Below, piece by piece: positions 52,981 to 61,961 of a DNA stretch of 64,000 bases. The stretch is taken from assembly GCA_023386815.1 (NCBI GenBank), contig JAEWIZ010000032.1, positions 62,001-126,000 of the forward strand. The letters run 5' to 3'. Every line of letters begins with the position of its first letter. Positions within the stretch are counted from its first letter, which is position 1. The translations under genes were made by a program, and so were the position numbers. The DNA is from Bacillota bacterium. Lineage in GTDB: Bacteria > Bacillota > Clostridia > Lachnospirales > Lachnospiraceae. The notes below the pieces were generated by a model. That model made no database searches and was not told the DNA's origin. It saw only the letters and a list, made by a program, of their open reading frames with translations.

Positions 52981-53402
52981 AGTTTCTCCAATCTGACAAT
53001 GCAATTCTAATGTGGTAAAATCTTATTTTTCTGATTATATCAAGTAATTCGAGTTTTTTCTATATTTAATTCCATAAATTACAAGGACTTAGACTTATTT
53101 TAATTAAGCATTTATTCGAGGTACCCTAATAATATTTAAGTCAAGTAGATAATCACCTTTATTTAACTATTATTTACATGCTGACAGGGCTGCATTTTCT
53201 TGGCTATAGGGACTCGGAAATTAGATCATGCTTCTGACAATAGGCGCTGCATTTGTGACATCAATTTCGAAGATTAGAATAAGACTGGGTGCTTTTCATA
53301 TGAAATGATAGTTGATATGAAAGAGCTTGCCTTAGGAGAAGCTTATGGTCTTAACAAAAATGAGGGTTTTTTTTATGAGGAATTTCGATGTTTCATGGTT
53401 TT
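52981..53402. other. Gap between the chemotaxis gene and the spoIIE promoter
   Basis: A TATAAT on the minus strand (53039-53034) with a poor -35 probably starts the chemotaxis gene. The rest is A/T-rich; no gene is seen. A 12-bp palindrome TTTCATATGAAA lies near 53298. Confidence 0.5.
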
Positions 53403-53470
53403 CTTGTCAGAAAGTTTTCAGAAAATGGGGATATGTTTTGACAAAGATTTTAAAAGTCACTTCCTATAAT
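53403..53470 (+). promoter_or_regulatory. Spo0A-type promoter of spoIIE
   Basis: TTGACA (53438-53443) and TATAAT (53465-53470) are 21 bp apart, too far for normal sigma-A use but like the Spo0A-dependent spoIIE and spoIIG promoters of Bacillus. TTTTGACAAA (53436-53445) is a perfect reversed 0A box overlapping the -35; CTTGTCAGAA (53403-53412) is a second, imperfect box upstream. Confidence 0.8.
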
Positions 53471-53563
53471 TACAGCACAACCCTCTTGCATCAACTTGGC
53501 GGAGGGGCAATCAGAATGTTGTATGCATTTGCACCTTAGTGAATCAGGAGGAGAGTATGTAGT

Positions 53564-55852
53564 ATGAAAGGTATTAGCAGCAAAGCACTTTTAGTTTATC
53601 TAATTGGATTTATGGTAGCCAGAGCATCTTTTTATGGTATTGATCCTTTGGCAATTGCATATTTTATGGCGGTTTGTGCGACCGGCCTTAGTAAAGGAAT
53701 CGGTGGTGTTGTTGTTTTTCTTGGACTTGTTACCGTATTAGAACCAATGCAGGTAGTGAAATATACCTTAGCAATGGTTGCAACCATCATTTTTCTAGAA
53801 TCTCCCTTGCTTAAAAATCGGAATATACCAAAAGGAATTTATTACTGTGTGGCACCCATATTTTTAGAGCTTATGTCATTGGTAGATTTGTTTTCCCAAG
53901 GAGCAGCTGGCAGTAGGATTGGTTTCATCCTGTTGGAGGGTATTGTCGCTGTAATAGGTACCTTTATCTTCAAGCAGGGCATTGATTATATACTGCAAAG
54001 CGGAAAAGGTTATAGGATGACCAATGAGCAGATGGTCAGTGTGGCTGTACTAATGGCTATTGTCATCTACGCGATACCTCAGTATCAGAATAGTTTTTTC
54101 TCACCCTTAGAAACGGTTGTTTATTTTATTGTGTTATTTTTTACCTATAAATACGGGGTAGGACAGGGAACAATTACAGGCGCAGTATGTGGCTTTGCAT
54201 TATTTCTAAGAGGAGCAAATGTAGCAGATATCGGTATGTATACAATGATGGGCATTATCGCAGCAATTTTCCGTGAAATGGGCAGGTTCCCAACAGCCAT
54301 GATTTATATGATGATGGCAGCGATTATGGGCGTTGTCAATAAAGACATGGAACTTTCAATTCCAGAGATAAGTGCTTTGGTATCTGCTGTGATTGCTTTT
54401 CTACTTATTCCTTCCAACTTAATCTATAGAGTAGATGCAGCAGGCGGCACTGGACGGCAGGAGCAGCTAGCAGCTCAGAATCTAAAAAAAATTGCAAAGG
54501 CAAGAATGAAGATATTTTCTGAGTCGTTTTTGAAGCTTTCTAAAACTCTGGATACCATAGCAGAGCAACAGACAAAGATAAAACAACAAGAGGTGAATCG
54601 AATATTTGAGGATATCTCGGAGAAGCTTTGTAAAAACTGTGAGCAGTGCAGTGATTGTTGGGAACATAATTTTCAACAAACATATCAGGCAGCGAGCTTA
54701 ATGTTTGAAAAGGCTCAGGAAAAGGGAACTCTTGGTGTAGAGGACATCCCATTGGAGTTTCTGTCGGATTGCATTAGCGCAGAAGATTTTATTGCAGAGA
54801 CAAACCGTGGATTTGAGATTGCAAAGCTTAATCGAATCTGGCATCACCGTATCTCGGAAAGCAGGGAAGTAATTGCAGAACAGCTGAAAGAAGTTTCCAC
54901 AGTAATTCAGGAGATAACGGGAGATATCTATGAAACCTCTCAGGGGGCTAGATCCGATGAAGAACGAGTAATTCGTGCCCTTCGGGCTGAGCATATTCAT
55001 GTAAAGGAAATCACAATTTTCGAGCGGGGAGACAATCGAAAAGAGGTGTATATAATGGCTGCCTGTCAGGGTGGACGCTGTGTGACGACCAAAGAAACAG
55101 CAGCTATTATTTCAGAGGTATTAGATAATAAATTGAAGGTATCAGAAGCATCTAAGTCAGTTATTACAAAGGACTATGATAGTTTTGCGTTTATGACTGA
55201 TACCAAATTCAAAGTATTAACGGGAGTTTCCCGGGCGATGAAGGAGAATGTATCCGGGGATAACTTTTCTCTGCTTAAACTTGAATCTGGAGAATTTATG
55301 ATCGCGATTTCTGATGGTATGGGAACGGGAGAGGAAGCTGCGAAGGAGAGTGAAACTGTAATGTCACTTTTGGAACAGATGATAGAAGCAGGATTTCGAG
55401 CGGAGACTGCGATTAAATTAATTAATTCCAGTTTGGTATTAAAGGCAGACCAACAGACCTTTTCTACGGTAGACTTGAATCTGATTAATCTTTTCTCCGG
55501 AATGTGTGAGTTTATTAAAATAGGCGCAGCAGCAACCTTTATTAAAAGGGACAATTGGGTAGAGACAATAACCTCTACTACCTTACCGATAGGCATGTTT
55601 GGAAATGTAGATTATGATACCGTGACTAAAAAGCTCTACGAAGGTGATATTATTATCATGGTGACGGATGGTGTATTGGATTGTATAGAAGAGGAGGATA
55701 AGGAGGCATATATGGAACATCTTATTATGGAGATAAAGAGTAATAATGTTCAAGAAATTGCAAACCGTATTCTGGAAGCAACACTTTCTAAAAGTAATTA
55801 TGTTCCGAGGGATGATATGACTGTAATAACTGCAGGAATTTGGTTAAAATAG
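53564..55852 (+). CDS. spoIIE: Stage II sporulation protein E (PP2C phosphatase)
   Basis: 762 residues. About ten membrane helices fill residues 1-300; a middle region with KLCKNCEQCSDCW (about 355) follows, then the PP2C phosphatase domain with ISDGMGTGEEAAKESE and IMVTDGVLDCIEEED. SpoIIE dephosphorylates SpoIIAA in the forespore to release sigma-F and also joins the division ring. AGGAGGAG is the ribosome site; a two-codon ATG-TAG lies between it and the start. A Spo0A-type promoter is at 53403-53470. Confidence 0.96.
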   Translation: MKGISSKALLVYLIGFMVARASFYGIDPLAIAYFMAVCATGLSKGIGGVVVFLGLVTVLEPMQVVKYTLAMVATIIFLESPLLKNRNIPKGIYYCVAPIFLELMSLVDLFSQGAAGSRIGFILLEGIVAVIGTFIFKQGIDYILQSGKGYRMTNEQMVSVAVLMAIVIYAIPQYQNSFFSPLETVVYFIVLFFTYKYGVGQGTITGAVCGFALFLRGANVADIGMYTMMGIIAAIFREMGRFPTAMIYMMMAAIMGVVNKDMELSIPEISALVSAVIAFLLIPSNLIYRVDAAGGTGRQEQLAAQNLKKIAKARMKIFSESFLKLSKTLDTIAEQQTKIKQQEVNRIFEDISEKLCKNCEQCSDCWEHNFQQTYQAASLMFEKAQEKGTLGVEDIPLEFLSDCISAEDFIAETNRGFEIAKLNRIWHHRISESREVIAEQLKEVSTVIQEITGDIYETSQGARSDEERVIRALRAEHIHVKEITIFERGDNRKEVYIMAACQGGRCVTTKETAAIISEVLDNKLKVSEASKSVITKDYDSFAFMTDTKFKVLTGVSRAMKENVSGDNFSLLKLESGEFMIAISDGMGTGEEAAKESETVMSLLEQMIEAGFRAETAIKLINSSLVLKADQQTFSTVDLNLINLFSGMCEFIKIGAAATFIKRDNWVETITSTTLPIGMFGNVDYDTVTKKLYEGDIIIMVTDGVLDCIEEEDKEAYMEHLIMEIKSNNVQEIANRILEATLSKSNYVPRDDMTVITAGIWLK

Positions 55853-56001
55853 AAATAGCGCTTGAAAAACCGTTGAAATATCATAATAAATGGATTATGA
55901 TACTACAAGGTGAAAGTGTGAAATATAAAACATTTCACATCCGACATCCGGTGACCTCACGGTCAAATGATCGTTATTAAGTGTTTGTTTCTAAAGGCCT
56001 A

Positions 56002-56032
56002 TTCAATTTTTGATCGGGCTTCAAAAATTGAA
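56002..56032 (+). other. Hairpin before tilS
   Basis: TTCAATTTTTGA (56002-56013) pairs perfectly with TCAAAAATTGAA (56021-56032) around a 7-base loop. It borders the AAAGG ribosome-site candidate of tilS and may limit its translation. Confidence 0.6.
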
Positions 56033-56048
56033 AGGCATGGGTGTCAAA

Positions 56049-57494
56049 ATGATCAGTAAGGTACGCGACTATACTAAGAAACATCATATGATAAATCAGG
56101 GGGATAGAATCGTCGTTGGTGTATCCGGGGGCGCTGATTCTGTCTGCCTTTTGTATGTGCTTTGGAGACTTTGTGATGAACTTGGATTCTCGATCATCGT
56201 TGTACATGTAAATCATGGTATCCGTGGAGAGGCTGCAGATTGTGACGAGCAATATGTAAAGGAGCTTTGTTTACGACTTAGTATCCCGTTCTATCCGTTT
56301 CATGTTGATGTTAGGAGCATGGCGAAAAAGCAGGGGTTATCTGAGGAGGAGGCAGGAAGAAATGCCAGGTATCAGGCATTTACTCAGATATGCAAGGAGA
56401 CTCAGTGTAATAAAATAGCAGTTGCACATAATAAGAACGATAACGCGGAGACGATTTTATTTCATTTGTTTCGTGGGGCAGGCATGAAAGGCCTTTCCGG
56501 CATTGAGCCAAAGCGTAATTTAAAAGTGGATGGATGGAATGTGTTACTAATACGGCCCTTGCTGCATATAGAAAGATATGAAATAGAAAATTACCTTCTT
56601 AAGGAAGGCATCACATATCGGACGGATGCCACGAATCTTACAGAGGATTATAGTCGAAATAAAATCCGCAATGTTATATTATCCTATGCGGTAAAAGAAA
56701 TAAATGCAGCAGCAATCAGTCATATCAATGAATCTGCTTCAAAAATTGGGGAGGCATTGGAGTTTATTGATTCCTTCGTAGCACTTTTATTTCTTCAAGT
56801 GGTTAGGCAAGAGCAGGATAGTTATTTTATTAATATAGAGGCATTAGAAAAAGAGGCCAAAGTAATTCAAAAAGGACTTCTTCGTAAAGTAATGGAGCAA
56901 CTCTCAGGACATCTTAAGGATCTGGAAGCAAAGCATTTGGAAGCTGTTTTAGAGCTCACGGGAAAGCAGGTAGGAAAGGTTATCCATTTACCTTATGATA
57001 TAATAGCAAGGCGAGAATATAAGGAAATCAGACTTTATCAAAAAGAAGAGCCTACTGATAGAACGGAACAAAAAACCATGGCTCCGATTCAAATCAGCAG
57101 CCCGGGAAGACATTTTATTCCCCAGAATGGATGGTATTTAGAGACTCAAATAATAAATTTTGAAAAAAACATGCCAATCCCGAAAAATAGTTGTATGAAA
57201 TGGTTTGATTATGATAAAATAGAAAATGCTGTTGAAATACGAAACCGTAGGGAAGGCGACTATATTCAGATTAATTCGATGGGTGGAAGAAAAAAGCTGA
57301 AGGATTACTTCATTGATCAAAAGATTCCCAAAACCCTTAGAGATAGTCAAATCCTAATTGCAGATGGAAGTCATATTATGTGGATCCCTTTTGAAGGGGA
57401 GCGTATGAGTGAAAAATATAAAGTGGACGAATCCACTGTGAAGGTACTTTCGATGAAATTGATTGATTTGGAGGAAAACAAGAATGACAGGTAA
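56049..57494 (+). CDS. tilS: tRNA(Ile)-lysidine synthase
   Basis: 481 residues from the ATG at 56049, where MISKVRDYTKKHHM matches family starts; the ATG at 56037 with AAAGG before it is the alternative. The ATP-pyrophosphatase loop VVGVSGGADSVCLLYVL is intact, with HVNHGIRGEAADCDEQYV and the C-terminal tRNA-binding domain (NRREGDYIQINSMGGRKKLK). It converts cytidine 34 of tRNA-Ile2 to lysidine. The order spoIIE-tilS-hpt-ftsH is that of Bacillus. It overlaps hpt by 11 bp. Confidence 0.94.
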   Translation: MISKVRDYTKKHHMINQGDRIVVGVSGGADSVCLLYVLWRLCDELGFSIIVVHVNHGIRGEAADCDEQYVKELCLRLSIPFYPFHVDVRSMAKKQGLSEEEAGRNARYQAFTQICKETQCNKIAVAHNKNDNAETILFHLFRGAGMKGLSGIEPKRNLKVDGWNVLLIRPLLHIERYEIENYLLKEGITYRTDATNLTEDYSRNKIRNVILSYAVKEINAAAISHINESASKIGEALEFIDSFVALLFLQVVRQEQDSYFINIEALEKEAKVIQKGLLRKVMEQLSGHLKDLEAKHLEAVLELTGKQVGKVIHLPYDIIARREYKEIRLYQKEEPTDRTEQKTMAPIQISSPGRHFIPQNGWYLETQIINFEKNMPIPKNSCMKWFDYDKIENAVEIRNRREGDYIQINSMGGRKKLKDYFIDQKIPKTLRDSQILIADGSHIMWIPFEGERMSEKYKVDESTVKVLSMKLIDLEENKNDR

Positions 57495-58005
57495 AGTTAG
57501 AGAAATGATATCAGAGGTACAGGTAAATGCGAGAATTAAGGAATTAGCAGAGCAGATTAGCGAAGATTATAAAGGCAAGGGTATTCACCTGATTTGTATT
57601 TTAAAGGGTAGTATATTTTTTACCTGTGAGCTGGCTAAGAGACTCACAATTCCAGTAACAATAGATTTTATGTCCGTATCAAGCTATGGCAGTGAGACAG
57701 TTAGTTCAGGAAGAGTTCGTATTTTAAAAGATTTAGATGAATCTATTCAAGGAAAAGACATATTAATTATAGAGGATATTATTGACTCCGGTAATACTTT
57801 GTCCTATTTAAAGGATTTACTTGGAACCAGAGCACCAAAGACCTTAGAGATCTGTACTTTATTAGATAAGCCGGATCGTAGAGTTACCAATGTGGATGTA
57901 AAATATGTTGGTTTTGTAATTCCGGATGAATTTGTGGTAGGCTATGGACTTGATTATGATCAATATTACAGAAACCTTCCTTTTGTTGGAGTAGTTGAGC
58001 AATAG
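57484..58005 (+). CDS. hpt: Hypoxanthine phosphoribosyltransferase
   Basis: 173 residues from the ATG at 57484 after TTGGAGG. IHLICILKGSIFFTCELAKR, the PRPP loop ILIIEDIIDSGNTLSYL and VGYGLDYDQYYRNLP are all typical. It salvages hypoxanthine and guanine to IMP and GMP. Translation is coupled to tilS through the overlap. Confidence 0.96.
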   Translation: MTGKVREMISEVQVNARIKELAEQISEDYKGKGIHLICILKGSIFFTCELAKRLTIPVTIDFMSVSSYGSETVSSGRVRILKDLDESIQGKDILIIEDIIDSGNTLSYLKDLLGTRAPKTLEICTLLDKPDRRVTNVDVKYVGFVIPDEFVVGYGLDYDQYYRNLPFVGVVEQ

Positions 58006-58127
58006 GGAATATGATTGATTTATCCCTATAATGTTGAAGGAACATGTTGAAAAATGTAATATGGTGTAATATAGTTAAATTAGGATAAATTAACAGCAAG
58101 AGAATGCATTAATAAGGAGGTTGTTTA

Positions 58128-59972
58128 GTGAGAAAACAGATGAAAGGATATGGTTTCTATATCATTATTCTGCTGATAGTGATAGCTACGGTCTATTTAT
58201 CCCAAAGTTTTGAGTTTAGCAACACGGATGAATACTCTTCTTCCCAGTTTGTGGATGATATAGACAAGGGAAATATTAAATCCATTGAAATCAATCAGAA
58301 CCAAGAGGTTCCAACGGGTAGTGTAACGGTCACCTTAACAAATGATTCAACGAAGACATTCTATGTACCCGATGTAAAGGAAATTACAACGCTTGCAACG
58401 GAACATGATATCATCTACCATACGAATGATGTTCCGCAGCAGAACTGGTTTTTAACCTCGGTATTACCTTATATTCTTGTATTCATTATTATCATAGTAC
58501 TGTTTTCCTTCTTGTCAAATCAGGCATCCGTGGGTGGAGGCAATAGCAAGGTTATGAACTTTGGTAAAAGCCGTGCGAAGATGACAACAGAAGAAAACAA
58601 AACTACAACATTTAAAAATGTAGCAGGTTTAGATGAGGAAAAGGATGAGCTGAAGGAAATCGTAGATTTCTTAAAATCTCCAAAGAAATATATTCAGGTA
58701 GGAGCAAGAATTCCTAAAGGAGTACTTTTAGTTGGCCCTCCCGGAACTGGTAAGACCCTGCTTGCAAAAGCAGTAGCTGGTGAAGCTGGTGTACCATTCT
58801 TCTCAATCTCCGGTTCAGACTTCGTAGAGATGTTTGTTGGTGTTGGTGCATCCAGAGTTAGAGATTTGTTTGAGGAAGCAAAGAAGAATTCACCTTGTAT
58901 CGTATTTATTGATGAGATTGATGCAGTAGCAAGACGTAGAGGTACCGGACTTGGTGGCGGTCATGATGAAAGAGAACAGACCTTAAACCAATTATTGGTT
59001 GAGATGGATGGCTTCGGTGTAAATGAGGGCATCATTGTTATGGCAGCTACTAACCGAGTGGATATTCTTGACCCAGCTATTTTGCGTCCCGGCCGTTTTG
59101 ACCGCAAGGTAACGGTTGGTCGTCCTGATGTTAAGGGAAGAGAAGAAATTCTAGCGGTACATGCAAAAGGCAAGCCCTTAGGTGATGATGTGGACCTAAA
59201 GCAGGTTGCTCAGACTACAGCAGGCTTTACGGGTGCGGATCTGGAGAATTTATTAAACGAAGCAGCAATTGGTGCTGCCAGAGATAACCGCAGTTATATT
59301 AATGATGAGGACATTAAGAAATCCTTTATCAAGGTTGGAATAGGTACAGAGAAAAAAAGCAAGGTTATCTCAGAGAAAGAAAAGAGAATTACGGCATATC
59401 ATGAAGCCGGTCATGCAATACTGTTCCATAAGCTTCCTGATGTTGGCCCGGTTTATACAGTTTCTATTATTCCTACCGGAAATGGAGCGGCTGGTTTTAC
59501 GATGCCATTACCGGAGAAGGATGAAATGTTCCATACAAAGGGTCGAATGAGGCAGGAAATTATCGTAGATCTTGGCGGAAGGGTTGCAGAAGAGTTGATA
59601 TTTGATGATGTTACTACGGGAGCATCCCAGGATATTAAGGTTGCAACATCAACAGCAAGAGCAATGATCACCCGCTATGGTTTCTCAGAGGCTATTGGTA
59701 TGGTAAACTATGAGAACGATGATGATGAAGTCTTCATCGGAAGGGATCTGGCTCATACCAGAAGCTATAGCGAAAGCGTAGCAAACCGTATTGATGAAGA
59801 GGTTCGGAGTATTATTGATGAATGCTATGCGGAAGCTAAGCGTATTCTGATTGAGAATAAGGATGTTTTGGAAGCTTGTGCAACTCTCTTAATTCAAAAG
59901 GAGAGAATCACGAGAGAGGAATTTGAAGCTCTGTTCGAGAGTAGAGCAATTGCTGAAAATAGTCAGGCATAA
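58128..59972 (+). CDS. ftsH: ATP-dependent zinc metalloprotease FtsH
   Basis: 614 residues from a GTG after AAGGAGG. Two membrane helices (about 6-24 and 107-128), then the AAA motor: Walker A VGPPGTGKTLLAKA, Walker B IVFIDEIDAVARRRG, second region of homology RVDILDPAILRPGRFDR. The protease has HEAGHAIL (zinc site) and the third ligand Asp in TTGASQDIKVATSTAR. It degrades membrane and some soluble proteins, including sporulation regulators in Bacillus. Confidence 0.97.
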   Translation: MRKQMKGYGFYIIILLIVIATVYLSQSFEFSNTDEYSSSQFVDDIDKGNIKSIEINQNQEVPTGSVTVTLTNDSTKTFYVPDVKEITTLATEHDIIYHTNDVPQQNWFLTSVLPYILVFIIIIVLFSFLSNQASVGGGNSKVMNFGKSRAKMTTEENKTTTFKNVAGLDEEKDELKEIVDFLKSPKKYIQVGARIPKGVLLVGPPGTGKTLLAKAVAGEAGVPFFSISGSDFVEMFVGVGASRVRDLFEEAKKNSPCIVFIDEIDAVARRRGTGLGGGHDEREQTLNQLLVEMDGFGVNEGIIVMAATNRVDILDPAILRPGRFDRKVTVGRPDVKGREEILAVHAKGKPLGDDVDLKQVAQTTAGFTGADLENLLNEAAIGAARDNRSYINDEDIKKSFIKVGIGTEKKSKVISEKEKRITAYHEAGHAILFHKLPDVGPVYTVSIIPTGNGAAGFTMPLPEKDEMFHTKGRMRQEIIVDLGGRVAEELIFDDVTTGASQDIKVATSTARAMITRYGFSEAIGMVNYENDDDEVFIGRDLAHTRSYSESVANRIDEEVRSIIDECYAEAKRILIENKDVLEACATLLIQKERITREEFEALFESRAIAENSQA

Positions 59973-60069
59973 AATAGTTGGTCATTGATTGTGCAATGTG
60001 ACGAAAAAAAGAGTGATATTTTGTGAAGTTTGTGCACACTTATTTTAAGGAACATGCTATAATATGTTT

Positions 60070-60165
60070 GTAAACCCCAATACATTATATAGTTTTTGCT
60101 ACACCCCCATAAGTAACAAAAATACCTTCTCCGAAAAAGGGCAGTCCCATAACTGCCCTTTTTTA
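60070..60165 (+). ncRNA. Candidate small RNA after ftsH
   Basis: An extended -10, TGCTATAAT (60055-60063), with no good -35, is followed 70 bp later by a strong terminator (60134-60165). The transcript would be about 95 bases and contains no open frame with a ribosome site. I recognise no family. It might also be just the end of the ftsH message with a chance -10. Confidence 0.4.
60134..60165 (+). terminator. Terminator after ftsH / candidate small RNA
   Basis: AAAAAGGGCAG pairs with CTGCCCTTTTT, ending in six T. Confidence 0.9.
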
Positions 60166-60410
60166 CGTTGTGGAAAAGTTAATGCGATGGTGAAAAGTGC
60201 CCACATTCATCGTTAATGGTTTTGTGGCTTTTGACTCTCAAATCTGATCTAGTTCTCGCTTGTTGCATTTTGCATAAGAATTAAAGAGCTTGTATGACCT
60301 AAGATTAAATGAAAGAGTTGTTATGGAGTAGGTTCGAAAGAAAGCAAGCATTTAGTTTGGATCAGGAGCGAAAGGTTAATGAAGAGACTGGATAGCTAAA
60401 ATGCTTTAAA

Positions 60411-60442
60411 AAAGATCGGCCGTAGGTACTTGGCCGATCTTT
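60411..60442. terminator. Terminator for the DUF2156 gene
   Basis: AAAGATCGGCC (60411-60421) pairs perfectly over 11 bp with GGCCGATCTTT (60432-60442). It lies 74 bp past the end of the minus-strand gene, with an A run that reads as T run on that strand. The stretch 60166-60410 shows no gene. Confidence 0.75.
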
Positions 60443-60515
60443 GTAATTCATGGGATAAGTAGTAGGATTTCCTACTATTTATAAATATATTAGTTTTTTG
60501 TTTATATGATATACG

Positions 60516-61406
60516 TTACGGTATCAGGATACAGTTCTTATCGAGCAGCTGTATTGGGTGATAGGATAGTTTTGAAGTACGTAGTCCCAGGTCACCGACA
60601 TCCTCTTCACGGTTGATATATTGAATATCAAAGGAATTCATCATATCGCTGGAGAACTCCTTTACGATCATCTGATAAGAACCTTCATATTCGCGATTGG
60701 CTTTTTCGATGTGAGTGTATAGAGTATCTTTAACGACTTCTCCGATTGACATGGCAACGATGGTTCCCTCAACTTCTATAAAACCACCGGGAAGCTTGAA
60801 TTTTTCCAGATAGGGGAGTAGTTCTAGGGTTCTGGATAGCTCTTCCTGAGCGAGAGAGGCTTCTTTCGCATGATTTTTTTCATAGTCCATTAGGAAATCA
60901 ATAATTCTAGGCAGGTTTTCAGTTGTGATCCTTTGATAGTTGTAGTTTGGATAAAGCTTCTTAAACTTGTTAATATGATTTCTTTGCCCACTGTATCTTC
61001 TGCCTGCCATGTTTGCCAGGTCAGTGGCATTATACAGATAGTCCGCCCAGTCTCGGCTTGGTGGACATGGCATACTTCCATTAAAATCATCTACTAAAAT
61101 CTTAGCAGCTTCATCAGGTACAGTACAAAACCATAAAGGGATTTGTTGCTCCTGAGTATATTCCTTAAGTGCATCCATTGCATTTTTTAACGAACCTCCG
61201 CCGATTGGCAGAGTAAATGCAGTATGGTCGATAAACTTTACCTTAAACATCAGCATATCGTCATAAATAGCAAAATGGGACTGGTAAAAGTCCCGCCACA
61301 TATATAAAGCACCGATCGTATAGTCACTGGTGCGACTGATTCTGTATTTAAAAAATTCAGCGGTCTTTAAAATGTTATTTGCGTTAATTGGTTCAAATGT
61401 AAGCAT
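60516..61406 (-). CDS. DUF2156 / phosphatidylglycerol-lysyltransferase-C-like protein
   Basis: 296 residues. The GNAT-like double fold of DUF2156 is visible: FFKYRISRTSDYTIGALYMW at the start, RRYSGQRNHINKFKKLYPNY and the second domain LPGGFIEVEGTIVAMSIGEV and YEGSYQMIVKEFSSDMMNS. Relatives transfer amino acids onto lipids (MprF) or are of unknown role. No membrane part is present. Ribosome site ATGGAGGAT. Three hairpins lie in its leader. Confidence 0.88.
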   Translation of the reverse strand: MLTFEPINANNILKTAEFFKYRISRTSDYTIGALYMWRDFYQSHFAIYDDMLMFKVKFIDHTAFTLPIGGGSLKNAMDALKEYTQEQQIPLWFCTVPDEAAKILVDDFNGSMPCPPSRDWADYLYNATDLANMAGRRYSGQRNHINKFKKLYPNYNYQRITTENLPRIIDFLMDYEKNHAKEASLAQEELSRTLELLPYLEKFKLPGGFIEVEGTIVAMSIGEVVKDTLYTHIEKANREYEGSYQMIVKEFSSDMMNSFDIQYINREEDVGDLGLRTSKLSYHPIQLLDKNCILIP

Positions 61407-61961
61407 AAGTATCCTCCATGTGACTGTTTGGCAGTCACTTTTTTCGTGACAAATGAATCAGCAGTCTGATTCATCCTTGTGGGTCAATTCGTTCTATTCG
61501 ACCCCTTCTGTATGATGACTGTTCTTTCACTATTCATAGATTCAAACTAACTTCTTGTACTATCAGTAACAAATGTGGGTAGAATATCAATAGACATTCA
61601 ATTATTACGATAGAACAATTTAGTTTAAAACAATTTAGTTTGTAGCATATAAACTATATCATATGATAGGATTTCTGTCTAGACGACATCAATCGCTTTC
61701 TTAGGATATCATTCCACCAAGCTATTTTACTTATCCATCCCCTTGTTAAATCCAGCTAAGCCGGATTCTCCTTGTGAGGAAATGGTTTTATATTAAAATT
61801 AATAAATAGGGTAGCTTACGAATTGTTAGTTGTGTTAAAATAATATAAATAGTGCTTTTTAAAGCATAGAAATAACTGTTGTAAATAAAAATATAAATTC
61901 GTGACAAGGAAGTGGCTTGCCAGCTTAATCTTGTTAAATAAAGCGGTAGAATTGAGGAAGT
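61407..61961. other. Divergent gap with hairpins and short direct repeats
   Basis: Near the DUF2156 start GTGACTG (61420-61426)/CAGTCAC (61432-61438) forms a stem followed by six T on the plus strand; GAATCAG/CTGATTC (near 61455-61475) and GGGTC/GACCC (near 61475-61505) form two more in the same leader. AACAATTTAGTTT is repeated at 61614-61626 and 61629-61641. No gene is seen. Confidence 0.6.

Noticed and set aside
53345..53539. 64-codon frame before spoIIE
   Set aside because: It spans the Spo0A-type promoter, has no good ribosome site and resembles nothing.
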